This document shows, piece by piece, positions 1 to 8,832 of a stretch of 50,767 nt of DNA. A program made the translations under genes and the position numbers. This DNA comes from Chloroflexi bacterium OHK40 (lineage in GTDB: Bacteria; Chloroflexota; Chloroflexia; Chloroflexales; Chloroflexaceae). The DNA is taken from NCBI GenBank assembly GCA_004367505.1, contig SFCB01000060.1, positions 1 to 50,767 of the forward strand, written 5' to 3'. Within the stretch, counting starts at the first letter, position 1. Each line of letters begins with the position of its first letter. The notes beneath the pieces were generated by a model that was not told the DNA's origin, did no database searches, and worked only from the letters and a program-made list of their open reading frames with translations.

Positions 1-546
1 CCCACCCGCGAGATCGCCCAGGCCCAGCCGCCGGCCCCTCCCGGCTACGTGCAGCCTCCAGGCTACCAGGATGGGGTGCCCTTCGGCGGGCAACCCGGCG
101 CGGTGCCCTCGGCGGGTCGCCCCGCCGGTGGCGTCAGCCGGCCCGCTAGCCCGACACGCCCTGCCGCGACGGCCTACATCGTGCGCGTCGGCGACACGCT
201 CACCGCGATTGCGTTTCGCTACTACGGGAGCGCGCGCTATGCCCCGGCGATCTGGGAAGCGAACTATGCCGTGATCGGCGCCAACCCCAACCGGATCTAC
301 CCTGGCCAGCGGCTCGTCCTCCCGAGTGTAACTCCGCGCCCCAGTGCCCCTACCGCGTTGCCCGCGCGTGGACCGATCGCCCAGCGCAGCTACTACACCA
401 TCCAGCCCCAGGACTACCTGCGCTGGATGGCGCAGCGCGCCTATGGCACCGAGGTGTTCTGGCCGGAGATCTACCACGCCAATCGGAATGTGCTCGGCCC
501 CAACCCCGACCTGATCTTCCCCGGCGTGAGGGTCTACATTCCGTAG
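1..546 (+). CDS. LysM-domain protein, 5'-truncated by window edge
   Basis: The frame is open from the first base, so the true start lies outside the window; a GTG at 49 is only an internal candidate. The visible part starts with a Pro/Gly/Gln-rich linker and then has two LysM-like repeats. The first begins YIVRVGDTLTAIAFRYYG and ends IYPGQRLVLP; the second begins YYTIQPQDYLRWMAQRAYG and ends IFPGVRVYIP at the C-terminus. LysM modules bind peptidoglycan or related N-acetylglucosamine polymers, so this is probably an envelope or secreted protein. The second repeat is degenerate: GDTL is replaced by QDYL. The missing N-terminus may hold a signal peptide, membrane segment or further domains. It ends convergently with the glycosidase operon. 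Confidence 0.85.
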   Translation, partial: PTREIAQAQPPAPPGYVQPPGYQDGVPFGGQPGAVPSAGRPAGGVSRPASPTRPAATAYIVRVGDTLTAIAFRYYGSARYAPAIWEANYAVIGANPNRIYPGQRLVLPSVTPRPSAPTALPARGPIAQRSYYTIQPQDYLRWMAQRAYGTEVFWPEIYHANRNVLGPNPDLIFPGVRVYIP

Positions 547-565
547 GGCGTAGAACGGCGAGACG

Positions 566-605
566 CCAGGCATCGGGAGGCGGCGCATTGCCTCTCGATG
601 CCTGG
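566..605. repeat. Dispersed palindromic repeat, copy 1 (REP-like, possible bidirectional terminator)
   Basis: Arms CCAGGCATCGGGAGGC and GCCTCTCGATGCCTGG form a 16-bp stem with one G-T pair around the 8-nt loop GGCGCATT. The 44 nt at 562-605 recur identically at 22248-22291. Both copies lie between convergent genes just after a stop codon. No T-tract follows. A second small palindrome (GTTCCTG-g-CAGGAAC, 623-637) follows, and I see no gene in 547-700. Confidence 0.8.
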
Positions 606-700
606 TATTACCTGCTGCTCGTGTTCCTGGCAGGAACAAGAGAGTGGCATTGTCCGCACGGAACACCCAGCGTGCAGGAGCGCGGTACCAGCGCAACGGT

Positions 701-3436
701 TTAGCGACGTACCTCCTGGCGCGTACTGAAGCAGTAATGCCCTGCCACTACCTCGTACACCGCAGCGCCGCGCTCGCGGCGTAGCAGGCGTACTCCCTCT
801 GCCTCTGCGGCAGGAGTCTCGCCCTCATGCACCTCAGCGCCATCGACGGTCGGTACATAGACTGTGGCGGTGGTATTCGCCGGCACGATGATCTCCCACT
901 CGAAGGCCTCATCCTTGAGCGTCCAGGCACTGCGGATCAGGCCGTAGGGCGAGCGGAGCTCCGCGCTGGCGCTCGTCAGCTCGCCGCCAGGCTGGGGGCG
1001 CATGATGATGTGCTTATAGCCTGGCCGTGCGGGGTCCGTATCGATACCGGCCACCACCGCGTAAAGCCACGCGCCGATCGCGCCATAGGCGTAGTGGTTG
1101 AAGGAGTTCATCGAGGGGTCCTGGAAGCCCCGGTCGTGGGTCCAGCCGTCCCAGCGCTCCCAGATCGTCGTTGCCCCCTGAGTCACCGAGTAGAGCCAGG
1201 AAGGCCAGGTGGTCTGGCGAAGTAGCCGGTAAGCCACATCGGTGCGGCCATTGTCGCTCAGTACCCGGTTGATGTAGGGCGTTCCGACGAACCCGGTGGA
1301 GAGGTGGTCACCACGGTGCTCGATGTCGCGCACCAACTCTTCCAGCGCTACGGGGCGTAGTTCATCGGGCAGCAGGTCGAAGTGAAGCGCCAGCACGTAG
1401 GAAGTCTGGGTAGCGCCGCCGATCAGGCCACGGCGAGTGACGAAGCGCTCCTGGAAGGCGTTGCGGATGGTCTGGAAACGGGCCTCGTAGCGTTCCGCGT
1501 CTTCGGTCTTGCCGAGGATGCGGGCAATCCGCCCAAGCAGCCTGGTGCTGTAGGCGAAGAAGGCCGTGCCGAGGAGCTCCTTGGAGGTGTTGCCGAAGCG
1601 ATCGCTTGAGCCATCGAGGGCGAGCCAATCGCCGAAGCCGTGCCAGCCCTCGTAGCCGGCGTAGCAGCGCAGGCCATCGCGGCTCGTCTCGTTGAGGAAC
1701 TCCACGTAGCGGCGCATGGAGTCGTAGCGCTCGGCGAGGATGGCGGTGTCGCCGTAGGCGAGGTAGATCGTCCAGGGGCAAATCACCCCGGCATCGGCCC
1801 ATGCCGGGCCACCGTCGATTGTGGCAGCGGGCCATGTGGAGCGACCGTTCTTGCGCACAACCGGGTTCGGCACCACCATTGGGTAGGCGCCCTGGGGCGA
1901 TTGCTCGTCCTCCACATCGCGCAGCCACTTGGTGAAGAACCCGGCCACGTCGAAGTTGAAGGCGGCGGTGGCAACAAAGACCTGGGCGTCACCTGTCCAG
2001 CCAAGGCGCTCATTGCGCTGCGGACAGTCGGTGGGTACATCAACGAAGTTGCCGCGCTGGCCCCACTCGATATTGTGCTGCAACTGGCTGATCAGTGGGT
2101 CGGAGCAGGTGAAGCTGCCTGTTTGATCCATGGCTGAGTGGAGTACCACACCGGTGATCGTGTCGCGGGTGGGCGTGCCGGTGAGGCCGCTCAGTTCCAC
2201 GTACTGGAAACCGTGGAAGGTGAAGCGTGGCTCCCAGATCTCTTCGCCCGTGCCCTTGAGGGTGTAGTGGTCCTCCTGTTTCGTGGTGCGCAGGTTGGTG
2301 AGGTAGAGCGTGCCGTCGGGGTTGAGCATCTCGGCGTGGCGCAGGGTGATCGTGCTGCCGGCATCGCCACTCACGCGGATGCGTAGCCGCCCGACCATGT
2401 TCTGGCCCATGTCGAAGATCCACTTCGAGCCATGGCCTTCCTTGAGCTCGCGGGGCTCGGCCACGGGCCGGATCTCGCTGATGCGCTGCACCGTCGGGCC
2501 GCGCATGGCGCTCAGGATGATGCCGGGGTCGGGAAAGGTTTCCACGGCCAGCCACTTTCCATCATCATAGCCGGGGGCATCCCACCCGGTGAGCTCACGG
2601 CGGGCGTCGTAGCTCTCACCCATGATGATGTCGGAGGCCAGGATGGGCCCATAGGCGCCCTTCCAGCCAGGGCCAGTAGCGATTGTCTCGCTGCTGCCGT
2701 CTGTGTAGTGCACCACGATCTGAGCCAGGAACTTCGGTCGGTCGCCATAGCGCTGGCGCTCCAGCCAGCCCACATGCCCGGCGTACCATCCATCGCCAAG
2801 GATGGCGCCCAGTACATTCTCGCCCTGGCGCAGTTGACCGGTGACATCGTACACCTGGTACTGCACGCGGGTGTGGTAGTCGGTCCAGCCCGGGGCGAGC
2901 ACGTCGGCACCGACTACGGCGCCGTTCAGGTGGGGCTCGTAGACGCCGAGGGCGGTGGCGTAGAGGCGCGCGCGCGCCACGGGCTTGCTCACGTTGAACC
3001 TGGTGCGTAGGAAGGGCGCGGGACTGGTTGTGAAGGGCCCGCCGACGATCAGCCCGCCAACCCACTCGCCTCGCCACTCGGCCCGATCGAGTAGCCCGGC
3101 CTCCCAGAAAGCTGGTTCGCTGTAGGCCGAGGGCTGCCCGTCGCCGTCCCACACTCGTACCGTCCACCAGACGCGCTCACCGCTCGCGAGGGCCGGGCCG
3201 CCATAGACGACACCGAGCGACTGGTCCGACACAACCTTACCGCTATCCCAGCGGTCGCCCTGTTCGGCCGCGAGGGCCTCGGGGCTGCTCGCTACCAGTA
3301 CCTGGTACGCGCTCTGCCGCGCCCCGCGCCGGTCGGACTCGATGACCCAGCTCAGGCGTGGGTGCGCTATGTCGAGACCGATGGGGTTGACGAGATGCTC
3401 GCAGCGCAGCCGGGTGATCTGAAGTTCTGTAGCCAT
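701..3436 (-). CDS. Alpha-L-rhamnosidase, GH78 family
   Basis: This 911-aa enzyme is predicted to release terminal alpha-L-rhamnose from glycans or glycosides. The N-terminal half has beta-sandwich modules typical of bacterial rhamnosidases. The catalytic (alpha/alpha)6-barrel domain carries the family motif DCPQRNERLGWTGDA from about residue 470, and a C-terminal beta domain follows. I chose the ATG at 3436 (MATELQ) because AGGAAG lies about five bases upstream. A GTG at 3451 would overlap the stop of the preceding gene but has no good ribosome site. No signal peptide is visible, so it is probably cytoplasmic and acts on imported oligosaccharides. It is the last gene of the minus-strand operon. 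Membership of GH78 is secure; the linkage it cleaves is not determined. Confidence 0.92.
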   Translation of the reverse strand: MATELQITRLRCEHLVNPIGLDIAHPRLSWVIESDRRGARQSAYQVLVASSPEALAAEQGDRWDSGKVVSDQSLGVVYGGPALASGERVWWTVRVWDGDGQPSAYSEPAFWEAGLLDRAEWRGEWVGGLIVGGPFTTSPAPFLRTRFNVSKPVARARLYATALGVYEPHLNGAVVGADVLAPGWTDYHTRVQYQVYDVTGQLRQGENVLGAILGDGWYAGHVGWLERQRYGDRPKFLAQIVVHYTDGSSETIATGPGWKGAYGPILASDIIMGESYDARRELTGWDAPGYDDGKWLAVETFPDPGIILSAMRGPTVQRISEIRPVAEPRELKEGHGSKWIFDMGQNMVGRLRIRVSGDAGSTITLRHAEMLNPDGTLYLTNLRTTKQEDHYTLKGTGEEIWEPRFTFHGFQYVELSGLTGTPTRDTITGVVLHSAMDQTGSFTCSDPLISQLQHNIEWGQRGNFVDVPTDCPQRNERLGWTGDAQVFVATAAFNFDVAGFFTKWLRDVEDEQSPQGAYPMVVPNPVVRKNGRSTWPAATIDGGPAWADAGVICPWTIYLAYGDTAILAERYDSMRRYVEFLNETSRDGLRCYAGYEGWHGFGDWLALDGSSDRFGNTSKELLGTAFFAYSTRLLGRIARILGKTEDAERYEARFQTIRNAFQERFVTRRGLIGGATQTSYVLALHFDLLPDELRPVALEELVRDIEHRGDHLSTGFVGTPYINRVLSDNGRTDVAYRLLRQTTWPSWLYSVTQGATTIWERWDGWTHDRGFQDPSMNSFNHYAYGAIGAWLYAVVAGIDTDPARPGYKHIIMRPQPGGELTSASAELRSPYGLIRSAWTLKDEAFEWEIIVPANTTATVYVPTVDGAEVHEGETPAAEAEGVRLLRRERGAAVYEVVAGHYCFSTRQEVRR

Positions 3437-3450
3437 GCCTCTTCCTGACA

Positions 3451-6081
3451 CTAGTGTGGAACCGACACTCTACCAGCGAACAGACGCACTGGACCCTGCA
3501 GGCCGCTCGGTTCCTGCGGGGCGTAGCGCGAGAAGAAATCGGGGTGTTGCTTCACCAGGGTGTTCGTCACCTCTACACGCAGCCTGTTCGTGCCGGGGCA
3601 CAGCAGGCCGCTAACCGCGAAGCGGTAGGGCGGGCAGATGCGCACGCCAGCATGGGCACCGTTCACCCAGACCTCGGCCGTTTCATGCACCGCCCCCAGG
3701 TCGATCACCGCCGGCCCATCCTGCGCCCAGGTGAAGCTCGTCTCATAGCGGAACGTGCCGGAGAAGGCCGGCAGCAGGTCGGGCGCGCTCATGTCGCGCA
3801 GCTCGGCCAGCGACTCCCGTGGCTCGAAGGCCGGGTAGCTGGTCGTGCTGGCGATCGCCAGCTCCCAGGGCCCTTCAAGTGTCTGCACGTGGGCAAGCTC
3901 TACGGGCGCATCTGCCGCCGGCAGAGCTCCTGCGCCGATCACCAGGAGCTGCGACTCGTAGGGGCTCAGCCGCAGCACGATGCGCTGACCCTCACCCTCG
4001 CGCTCGGCCAGGGCTGCAACCAGCCGGTTGGTGAAGGGGTCGTACACCAGCGGACGGCCCGTCAGCGGCAGATGCAGCGTGGTCGCGATCAAGGTGTGAG
4101 GGTGCTCGTTCACCAGCATGAATACGTCAAAGTCGGGGTGCCGTACGTGATAGTAGCGCAAGGAGGGGACCGCATCCGCCGCCGTGATCTCGTAGCAGCC
4201 GAGGTCGCGTAGTGTCTGCGCCAGGCTATCGAGGGCGATGACCCGCCCGGCTGTGGCCAGGCGCGCGCACAGCTCGGGGGCTGCGTCCTCGCTCGCCCGC
4301 TCCGGCAGGCGCTCCACAAACAGCAGCGGCAGGCCCGCCTCCGCCAGTTCGGCCAGGCGTGCCAGCAGCGCGCGGGGCAGCGCCTCGCTGGCGGGCACCA
4401 CGAGGCAGCCGTAGCGCTCATCGGCGGCCATGAGGTGTCCATCGGTTACGGCGACGCCATCCAGGAGCAAGTCGGCGGACAGCACGTCGCAATCGATCTG
4501 GTCGCGCAGCAGTGCCCGCACCGGTGTGTGGAAGGGCATCCAGGCGCCGGACCACTCGGCCTCGGCGTGGTAGAGCACGGCGGCCGGAGCGATATGGCGA
4601 CCGCCCGAGAGTAGGTGGGCCACACGGTTAGTGTAGAGGTTCAACTCGCGGTAGAAGCGGAACTGCGGGTTCTGGCCACGGGCGTACATGTGCGGCGGGC
4701 AGTCAGGGTCGGGGAACTCGGCCTGAGAGAAGGCGTGGGGCACGAAAAAGTTCACGCCTCGCACCAGCATGTGGTCAGTCATCCACTTCATCAGCCGCAG
4801 GCCCTCGCGCCAGCCGTAAGCGCCGAACACCTCACACATGGCCCGTCCGCGCTTCTTGGGGTCGAGGTGGGCGAGGGAGGAGGCCAGCTTGCCGAGGCCG
4901 TAGTGGAAGAAGGCGCCGTCGGCGTCGCCGGCCACTTGCGCGAAGGGCCCGCTGTCGAAGCCGGGCACCAGCTGCCAGAGCACCACATCGATCCCGGCCA
5001 TGTCCTGGCCCCAAAGCGCGCGGAAGAAGTGCCCCGCGCCGCAGCCCAGCCGTGCGTGGACCCCATTGTCCTCCAGCACGTGGCCGATGTACTCCACGCC
5101 CCGGGCCCGGCACCAGTCGCCGATCTGGGCAGTGAAGTTCTCGGCGTAGAGCCGGCTCACCACCTGCATATAGGCGAAGCGCACGGCATGGGTGCGCGTC
5201 CCGCCCTCGTGCCACAGGAGCGGCAGGAAGCTGCGCCACTCCGGGCCTAGCTCAGCCGCAAGCAGCTGGGGGAACTCGGCGCACCACGGCAGATCGAGCC
5301 CGGCCTTGCCCAGCTTCGACTCGTAGTCGAACACCTCGCGATCATTGTAGAAGCCAGGCTCGTCGGAGAAGAAGCCGGCGAAGGTCTGCCCGAAATCGTC
5401 CTTGTAGCGGGCGTAGAAGGACTCGTACACGGTGTCGATCAGAACGCGCACGGAGGGAGCCGACAGATAGTTGACGTAATCTTTGTGGCGCTCGCTACCG
5501 CCATCCGGGGTGGCGAAGAGCAGGAAGATTCGCCAGAAGCCGGCTGGCGCGTCCCAGCGCAGTACACCATCCTCGATGTGCTCGGTGATGTCGATCAACT
5601 CGCCGGTGAGCCGGTCGCTTGTCTCCTCCCGGGCGGCCGCTACCGCCGCCACCAGGGTGCTGTGGCGTATGCTCCGGCGCATCGGCTGGACCAGCCAGGG
5701 CGCAAGCGGCACGGCGGCACCCGACTGTGGCCCGAGCAGATCCAGGTGGCACTCCTGAAGGAAAAGCCGCCGCAGTTCCAGCGGGGCCGTGGCAAGGCGT
5801 CCGGCGGCGTGGCCGGTAGGGAAGTGGTCGTCGTCGAGCACCCAGACGCGCATCCCGAGGCGGCGGGCCTCGGCCATGATCAGGTCGAAGTCGCGCCACC
5901 AGTGCGCGCCGAGGAAGTCGGGGTGAGGGCGTGCCTCCACGCACACGGCGCGGATGCCCGATTCGGCCACGCGGGCCAGTTCCTCGGCGATCACCTCGGG
6001 GGGCTCGCCGCGCTGCCAGAGGAAAGGGGCGATGTAGTTAGCTTCTGCGCCGCGCAGTACTTCATGAAGACGGTCGCTCAT
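3451..6081 (-). CDS. GH106-like glycoside hydrolase (putative alpha-L-rhamnosidase)
   Basis: This 876-aa protein resembles the GH106 group of alpha-L-rhamnosidases. An N-terminal TIM-barrel region has the signature-like stretch VLDDDHFPTGHAAG near residue 80. Later acidic motifs GHVLED and CEVFGAYGW are candidates for catalytic glutamates. A C-terminal jelly-roll, sugar-binding-type domain includes WVNGAHAG. It is a divergent relative of the larger gene at 8833-11958. I prefer the ATG at 6081, preceded by AGAAAGAG, over the in-frame ATG at 6114. No secretion signal is visible. It sits directly upstream of the GH78 gene at 701 and downstream of a tandem repeat. GH106 members act on rhamnogalacturonan-type chains, but the substrate here is inferred only. 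Confidence 0.75.
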   Translation of the reverse strand: MSDRLHEVLRGAEANYIAPFLWQRGEPPEVIAEELARVAESGIRAVCVEARPHPDFLGAHWWRDFDLIMAEARRLGMRVWVLDDDHFPTGHAAGRLATAPLELRRLFLQECHLDLLGPQSGAAVPLAPWLVQPMRRSIRHSTLVAAVAAAREETSDRLTGELIDITEHIEDGVLRWDAPAGFWRIFLLFATPDGGSERHKDYVNYLSAPSVRVLIDTVYESFYARYKDDFGQTFAGFFSDEPGFYNDREVFDYESKLGKAGLDLPWCAEFPQLLAAELGPEWRSFLPLLWHEGGTRTHAVRFAYMQVVSRLYAENFTAQIGDWCRARGVEYIGHVLEDNGVHARLGCGAGHFFRALWGQDMAGIDVVLWQLVPGFDSGPFAQVAGDADGAFFHYGLGKLASSLAHLDPKKRGRAMCEVFGAYGWREGLRLMKWMTDHMLVRGVNFFVPHAFSQAEFPDPDCPPHMYARGQNPQFRFYRELNLYTNRVAHLLSGGRHIAPAAVLYHAEAEWSGAWMPFHTPVRALLRDQIDCDVLSADLLLDGVAVTDGHLMAADERYGCLVVPASEALPRALLARLAELAEAGLPLLFVERLPERASEDAAPELCARLATAGRVIALDSLAQTLRDLGCYEITAADAVPSLRYYHVRHPDFDVFMLVNEHPHTLIATTLHLPLTGRPLVYDPFTNRLVAALAEREGEGQRIVLRLSPYESQLLVIGAGALPAADAPVELAHVQTLEGPWELAIASTTSYPAFEPRESLAELRDMSAPDLLPAFSGTFRYETSFTWAQDGPAVIDLGAVHETAEVWVNGAHAGVRICPPYRFAVSGLLCPGTNRLRVEVTNTLVKQHPDFFSRYAPQEPSGLQGPVRLFAGRVSVPH

Positions 6082-6137
6082 GCTCTTTCTCGAATGCGCC
6101 TCGGCGGCGTGCATTGTGTGTATCCAGCGTGCAGGAA

Positions 6138-6303
6138 CAGGGCGGGGAAAGCCTTGTCAGATGGTATCCGGCATGCGGACCACCGCTGGCCCCCGCAGGG
6201 TGCGCTCCGGTGCGAAGGCGCAGGGCGGGGAAAGCCCTGTCAGGTGGTGTCCGGCATGCGGACCACTGCCGGCCCCCACAGGGTGCGCCGCGCACCGGCC
6301 TTC
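6138..6303. repeat. Two tandem copies of an 83-bp intergenic repeat
   Basis: Copy 1 runs from 6138 to 6220 and copy 2 from 6221 to about 6303. The first 70 or so bases match with about seven differences. Each copy holds two short palindromes. In copy 2 these are CAGGGC-N7-GCCCTG at 6221-6239 and GTCCG-gcatg-CGGAC at 6249-6263. A third, GGTGCG-ccg-CGCACC, is at 6282-6296. The repeat fills most of the 227-nt gap between two operon genes and codes for nothing I can recognise. It could act as an mRNA-processing or stability element. Confidence 0.8.
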
Positions 6304-6308
6304 ACCGG

Positions 6309-8828
6309 TCAGTCCACTCGGAGGGTGAGCTCGTGGCGCCCGGGGCCCAGCCTCTGCGACGGTTGCCCGGCGAGCTCAATCACGACCGGCACGGGCGACT
6401 CGACCAGCACTCGCTCGGCGTCTACTTCGACCGTGATCGGGCCGTAAGCCGTGGGGGCCGCGCCCTTCGCCCAGGTGAGAGGGCCGAGACGTGGGGCCAC
6501 GCGGGCCAGCGTGTAGCCGGGCTCAGCCGGGGTGATGCCCAGGGTGTAGAAGATCATATCGCGGGTTGGCGTGCAGCTCCAGCCGTGGACGTGGGTGCCC
6601 CACCCCCAGCACTCGCCGATGGTGTCGTAGCCGTTGGTCAGGAACTGCGTCCATCGCCGGTACAGGTTGGGGAGCATGTCGGCCCTGCCGGCCTGGGCCA
6701 CGGCGTCGTGCACGGTGTAGCTCATAAAGGGCTCGGCGATCACGATCTCCCGCTCGGCGTCCCAGTCGATCTCGTAGATCCCCTGGAACTGCTTCTGCAT
6801 CTTCTCTGGCGAGTAGTCGCCCTCTGCGCCGGTCCAGGAGCGCACCACCAGCCGCGCCGGGTCGGTGATTGTCGCCACGATGCGGCCCCAGCGCTCTGCT
6901 GGCGCAAGGCCCGAGACGATCGCCAGCGCGCCGGCCAGTTGGCTCATCTCCGGCCGCCGCTCGCCTTCCACGATGTGGTCCACATACGAGCCGCGCGCCT
7001 CGTCCCAGAAGACATCGAAGCCCGCCCTGGCTCGCTCGTAGAGGCCCTCGGCCCAGCGCTGGCTGCTGCGCTCCTCCAGCCAGGCGGCCATCTCGGCAAA
7101 CTCGCGCAACCCCCGCGCCCAGAGCGCCGTGAGGATCGAACTCGTGTCGTTGACCAGCACGCTGGACCAGTCCACCAGGTTCCACTCGGGTACATCCTTC
7201 AGCACACCTTCCGCCGTCTGGTAGGGGGTGTACCAGCGCAGCACCCGCTCCACTGTGGGCATCAGGGCCTTGACGGCGTCCCGGTCGCCGCTGAAGCGGT
7301 AGCGGTTGTAGACGCCGTGGACCCAGTTCAGTGCCCAGTCGGGGATGGTGAAGGCGCCGCCGGCCTCGATCTCGCCTACAACGCTCATCGGGAGGATGCC
7401 GTCGGAGCGGGGCGAGTTGCCGAGGGTGAGGTAGTGCCAGGCCAGGCGCCAATCGCCGTTGGTGGCCAGGTGTACCATCTGATGCACCACACCATCGCCT
7501 ACCCAGGCTCGCTGCTCGCGGGTGGGGCAATCAATGAAGGCGTCGTGGGAGTTGAGCTGCACGGTCCGCACACCCGCAGCGAAGATCCGGTTCAGCTCCT
7601 CGTCGTCGCACCTGAAGGCCGTTCCGTCCTGCCACGGGTAGAGCTGCTCGCGCACCGCAAAGCCCCGCAGCGTGATCTGCCCCGTGGTGCCGTGAGCCAG
7701 GATGTAGGCGTAGCGGAAGCCATTGGAGTCGAAGAGCTCGAAGCGATCGTGGGTACCCCGCGCGATGTAGCGCGTGCCGGCGTGCTGGGCGCCGAAGCGG
7801 CCAGGGCCTTTGATCGGCTCCTCCACGTAGGAGAGGTCGAGCATCGTGCCAGCGGGGGCCTCGAGCTCGAGCCCCACCAGGCCAGAGACGATCCGGCCCA
7901 TGTCCATGGTCAGCCGTGCGGCCCCGCCTGCGGGGATGTCGATGGTGAGCGGCAGCTGCGCGGCCTGGGCCGCCTGCGAGACTGGCAGGGTTAGCGCGGC
8001 CTCGACGCGCTTCACCGGGTTATTGATCGACACGTCTACCGTGCCTGCCAGGGTCTCGCGCTGAATAGCCGCAGGTGTCCTGAGCTCGCCGTCCAGGGGC
8101 GCGATCGGGCGCGGGAAGAGCGGCCCGTAGGGGTCGGTGGGCGGCTGGGTGCGGGCAAAGCCACCGATGTGTACGGCGGGCACCACCTGGGCTGCGCCCC
8201 AGTTGCTGTCGTCGAAGCCGCCCATGTGCCAGCCGTGGGGGAAGCGCCGGGCGTCGAACAGCTCGATCGGCACCCCACCGCCGAGCGGGTCGGCCTCACT
8301 AGCGGCCAGGCTGTCCCAGGCGTCGCACTTGCGGGCGCGCCAGCTGCCGTCGCTCACCACCCAGCCCGCCGGGCCGAGGTTGGCCTCGAAGACCAGCACC
8401 CCAGTTTTGCCCAGGGTGAGGTTGGGTGTGGCGGGCATCCAGAACGACTTCGGTGTGCCGTAGTACTTTACATAGATCGCGATCAGGTTCGCGCCGGGCC
8501 GCAGGTACGGGGCCAGGTCAACCAGGTCGTAGTGCAGCCGGCGGGGCTGGCTGCGCACGGGGCCACGGCTCACCTCCCGCCCGTTGACGTAGAGCAGGTA
8601 GCGCGAGTCGGCGCTGAGGCGGGCCGGCGCCCGCTCGGGCACGCTGTCGAGGTGAAAGGGCTTGCGGAAGAGACCGTGGGCCTCGGGGGCGTGCGGATCA
8701 CTACGCGCGGCCATGAAGCCGCTCGGCGCAATCGGTTCCTCGGGCACCCAGATCCAGTGGCCGCGCCAGCGTATGGGCGCAAAGTCATCGGGGGTGACTG
8801 GCGCCGGGTGAACGGCTATTTCCTGCAT
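6309..8828 (-). CDS. Alpha-L-rhamnosidase-like protein, GH78 family (second paralogue)
   Basis: This 839-aa protein is a divergent GH78 enzyme. The N-terminus has a jelly-roll region with YVNGREVSRGPVR. The six-hairpin catalytic domain includes DCPTREQRAWVGDG near residue 433 and WALNWVHGVY further on, and a short beta domain closes the chain. The chosen ATG at 8828 (MQEIAVHP) follows GAGGA by nine bases and lies four bases after the upstream stop; the longer ORF start at 8957 lies inside that upstream gene. No signal peptide is seen. It differs strongly from the GH78 gene at 701, so the two probably act on different linkages or chain positions. Rhamnosidase activity is inferred from family only. 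Confidence 0.82.
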   Translation of the reverse strand: MQEIAVHPAPVTPDDFAPIRWRGHWIWVPEEPIAPSGFMAARSDPHAPEAHGLFRKPFHLDSVPERAPARLSADSRYLLYVNGREVSRGPVRSQPRRLHYDLVDLAPYLRPGANLIAIYVKYYGTPKSFWMPATPNLTLGKTGVLVFEANLGPAGWVVSDGSWRARKCDAWDSLAASEADPLGGGVPIELFDARRFPHGWHMGGFDDSNWGAAQVVPAVHIGGFARTQPPTDPYGPLFPRPIAPLDGELRTPAAIQRETLAGTVDVSINNPVKRVEAALTLPVSQAAQAAQLPLTIDIPAGGAARLTMDMGRIVSGLVGLELEAPAGTMLDLSYVEEPIKGPGRFGAQHAGTRYIARGTHDRFELFDSNGFRYAYILAHGTTGQITLRGFAVREQLYPWQDGTAFRCDDEELNRIFAAGVRTVQLNSHDAFIDCPTREQRAWVGDGVVHQMVHLATNGDWRLAWHYLTLGNSPRSDGILPMSVVGEIEAGGAFTIPDWALNWVHGVYNRYRFSGDRDAVKALMPTVERVLRWYTPYQTAEGVLKDVPEWNLVDWSSVLVNDTSSILTALWARGLREFAEMAAWLEERSSQRWAEGLYERARAGFDVFWDEARGSYVDHIVEGERRPEMSQLAGALAIVSGLAPAERWGRIVATITDPARLVVRSWTGAEGDYSPEKMQKQFQGIYEIDWDAEREIVIAEPFMSYTVHDAVAQAGRADMLPNLYRRWTQFLTNGYDTIGECWGWGTHVHGWSCTPTRDMIFYTLGITPAEPGYTLARVAPRLGPLTWAKGAAPTAYGPITVEVDAERVLVESPVPVVIELAGQPSQRLGPGRHELTLRVD

Positions 8829-8832
8829 GGGG

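Noticed and set aside
6114-7994. 626-aa plus-strand ORF across the tandem repeat and GH78 gene
   Set aside because: No recognisable domain; it runs antisense through the GH78 catalytic motif.
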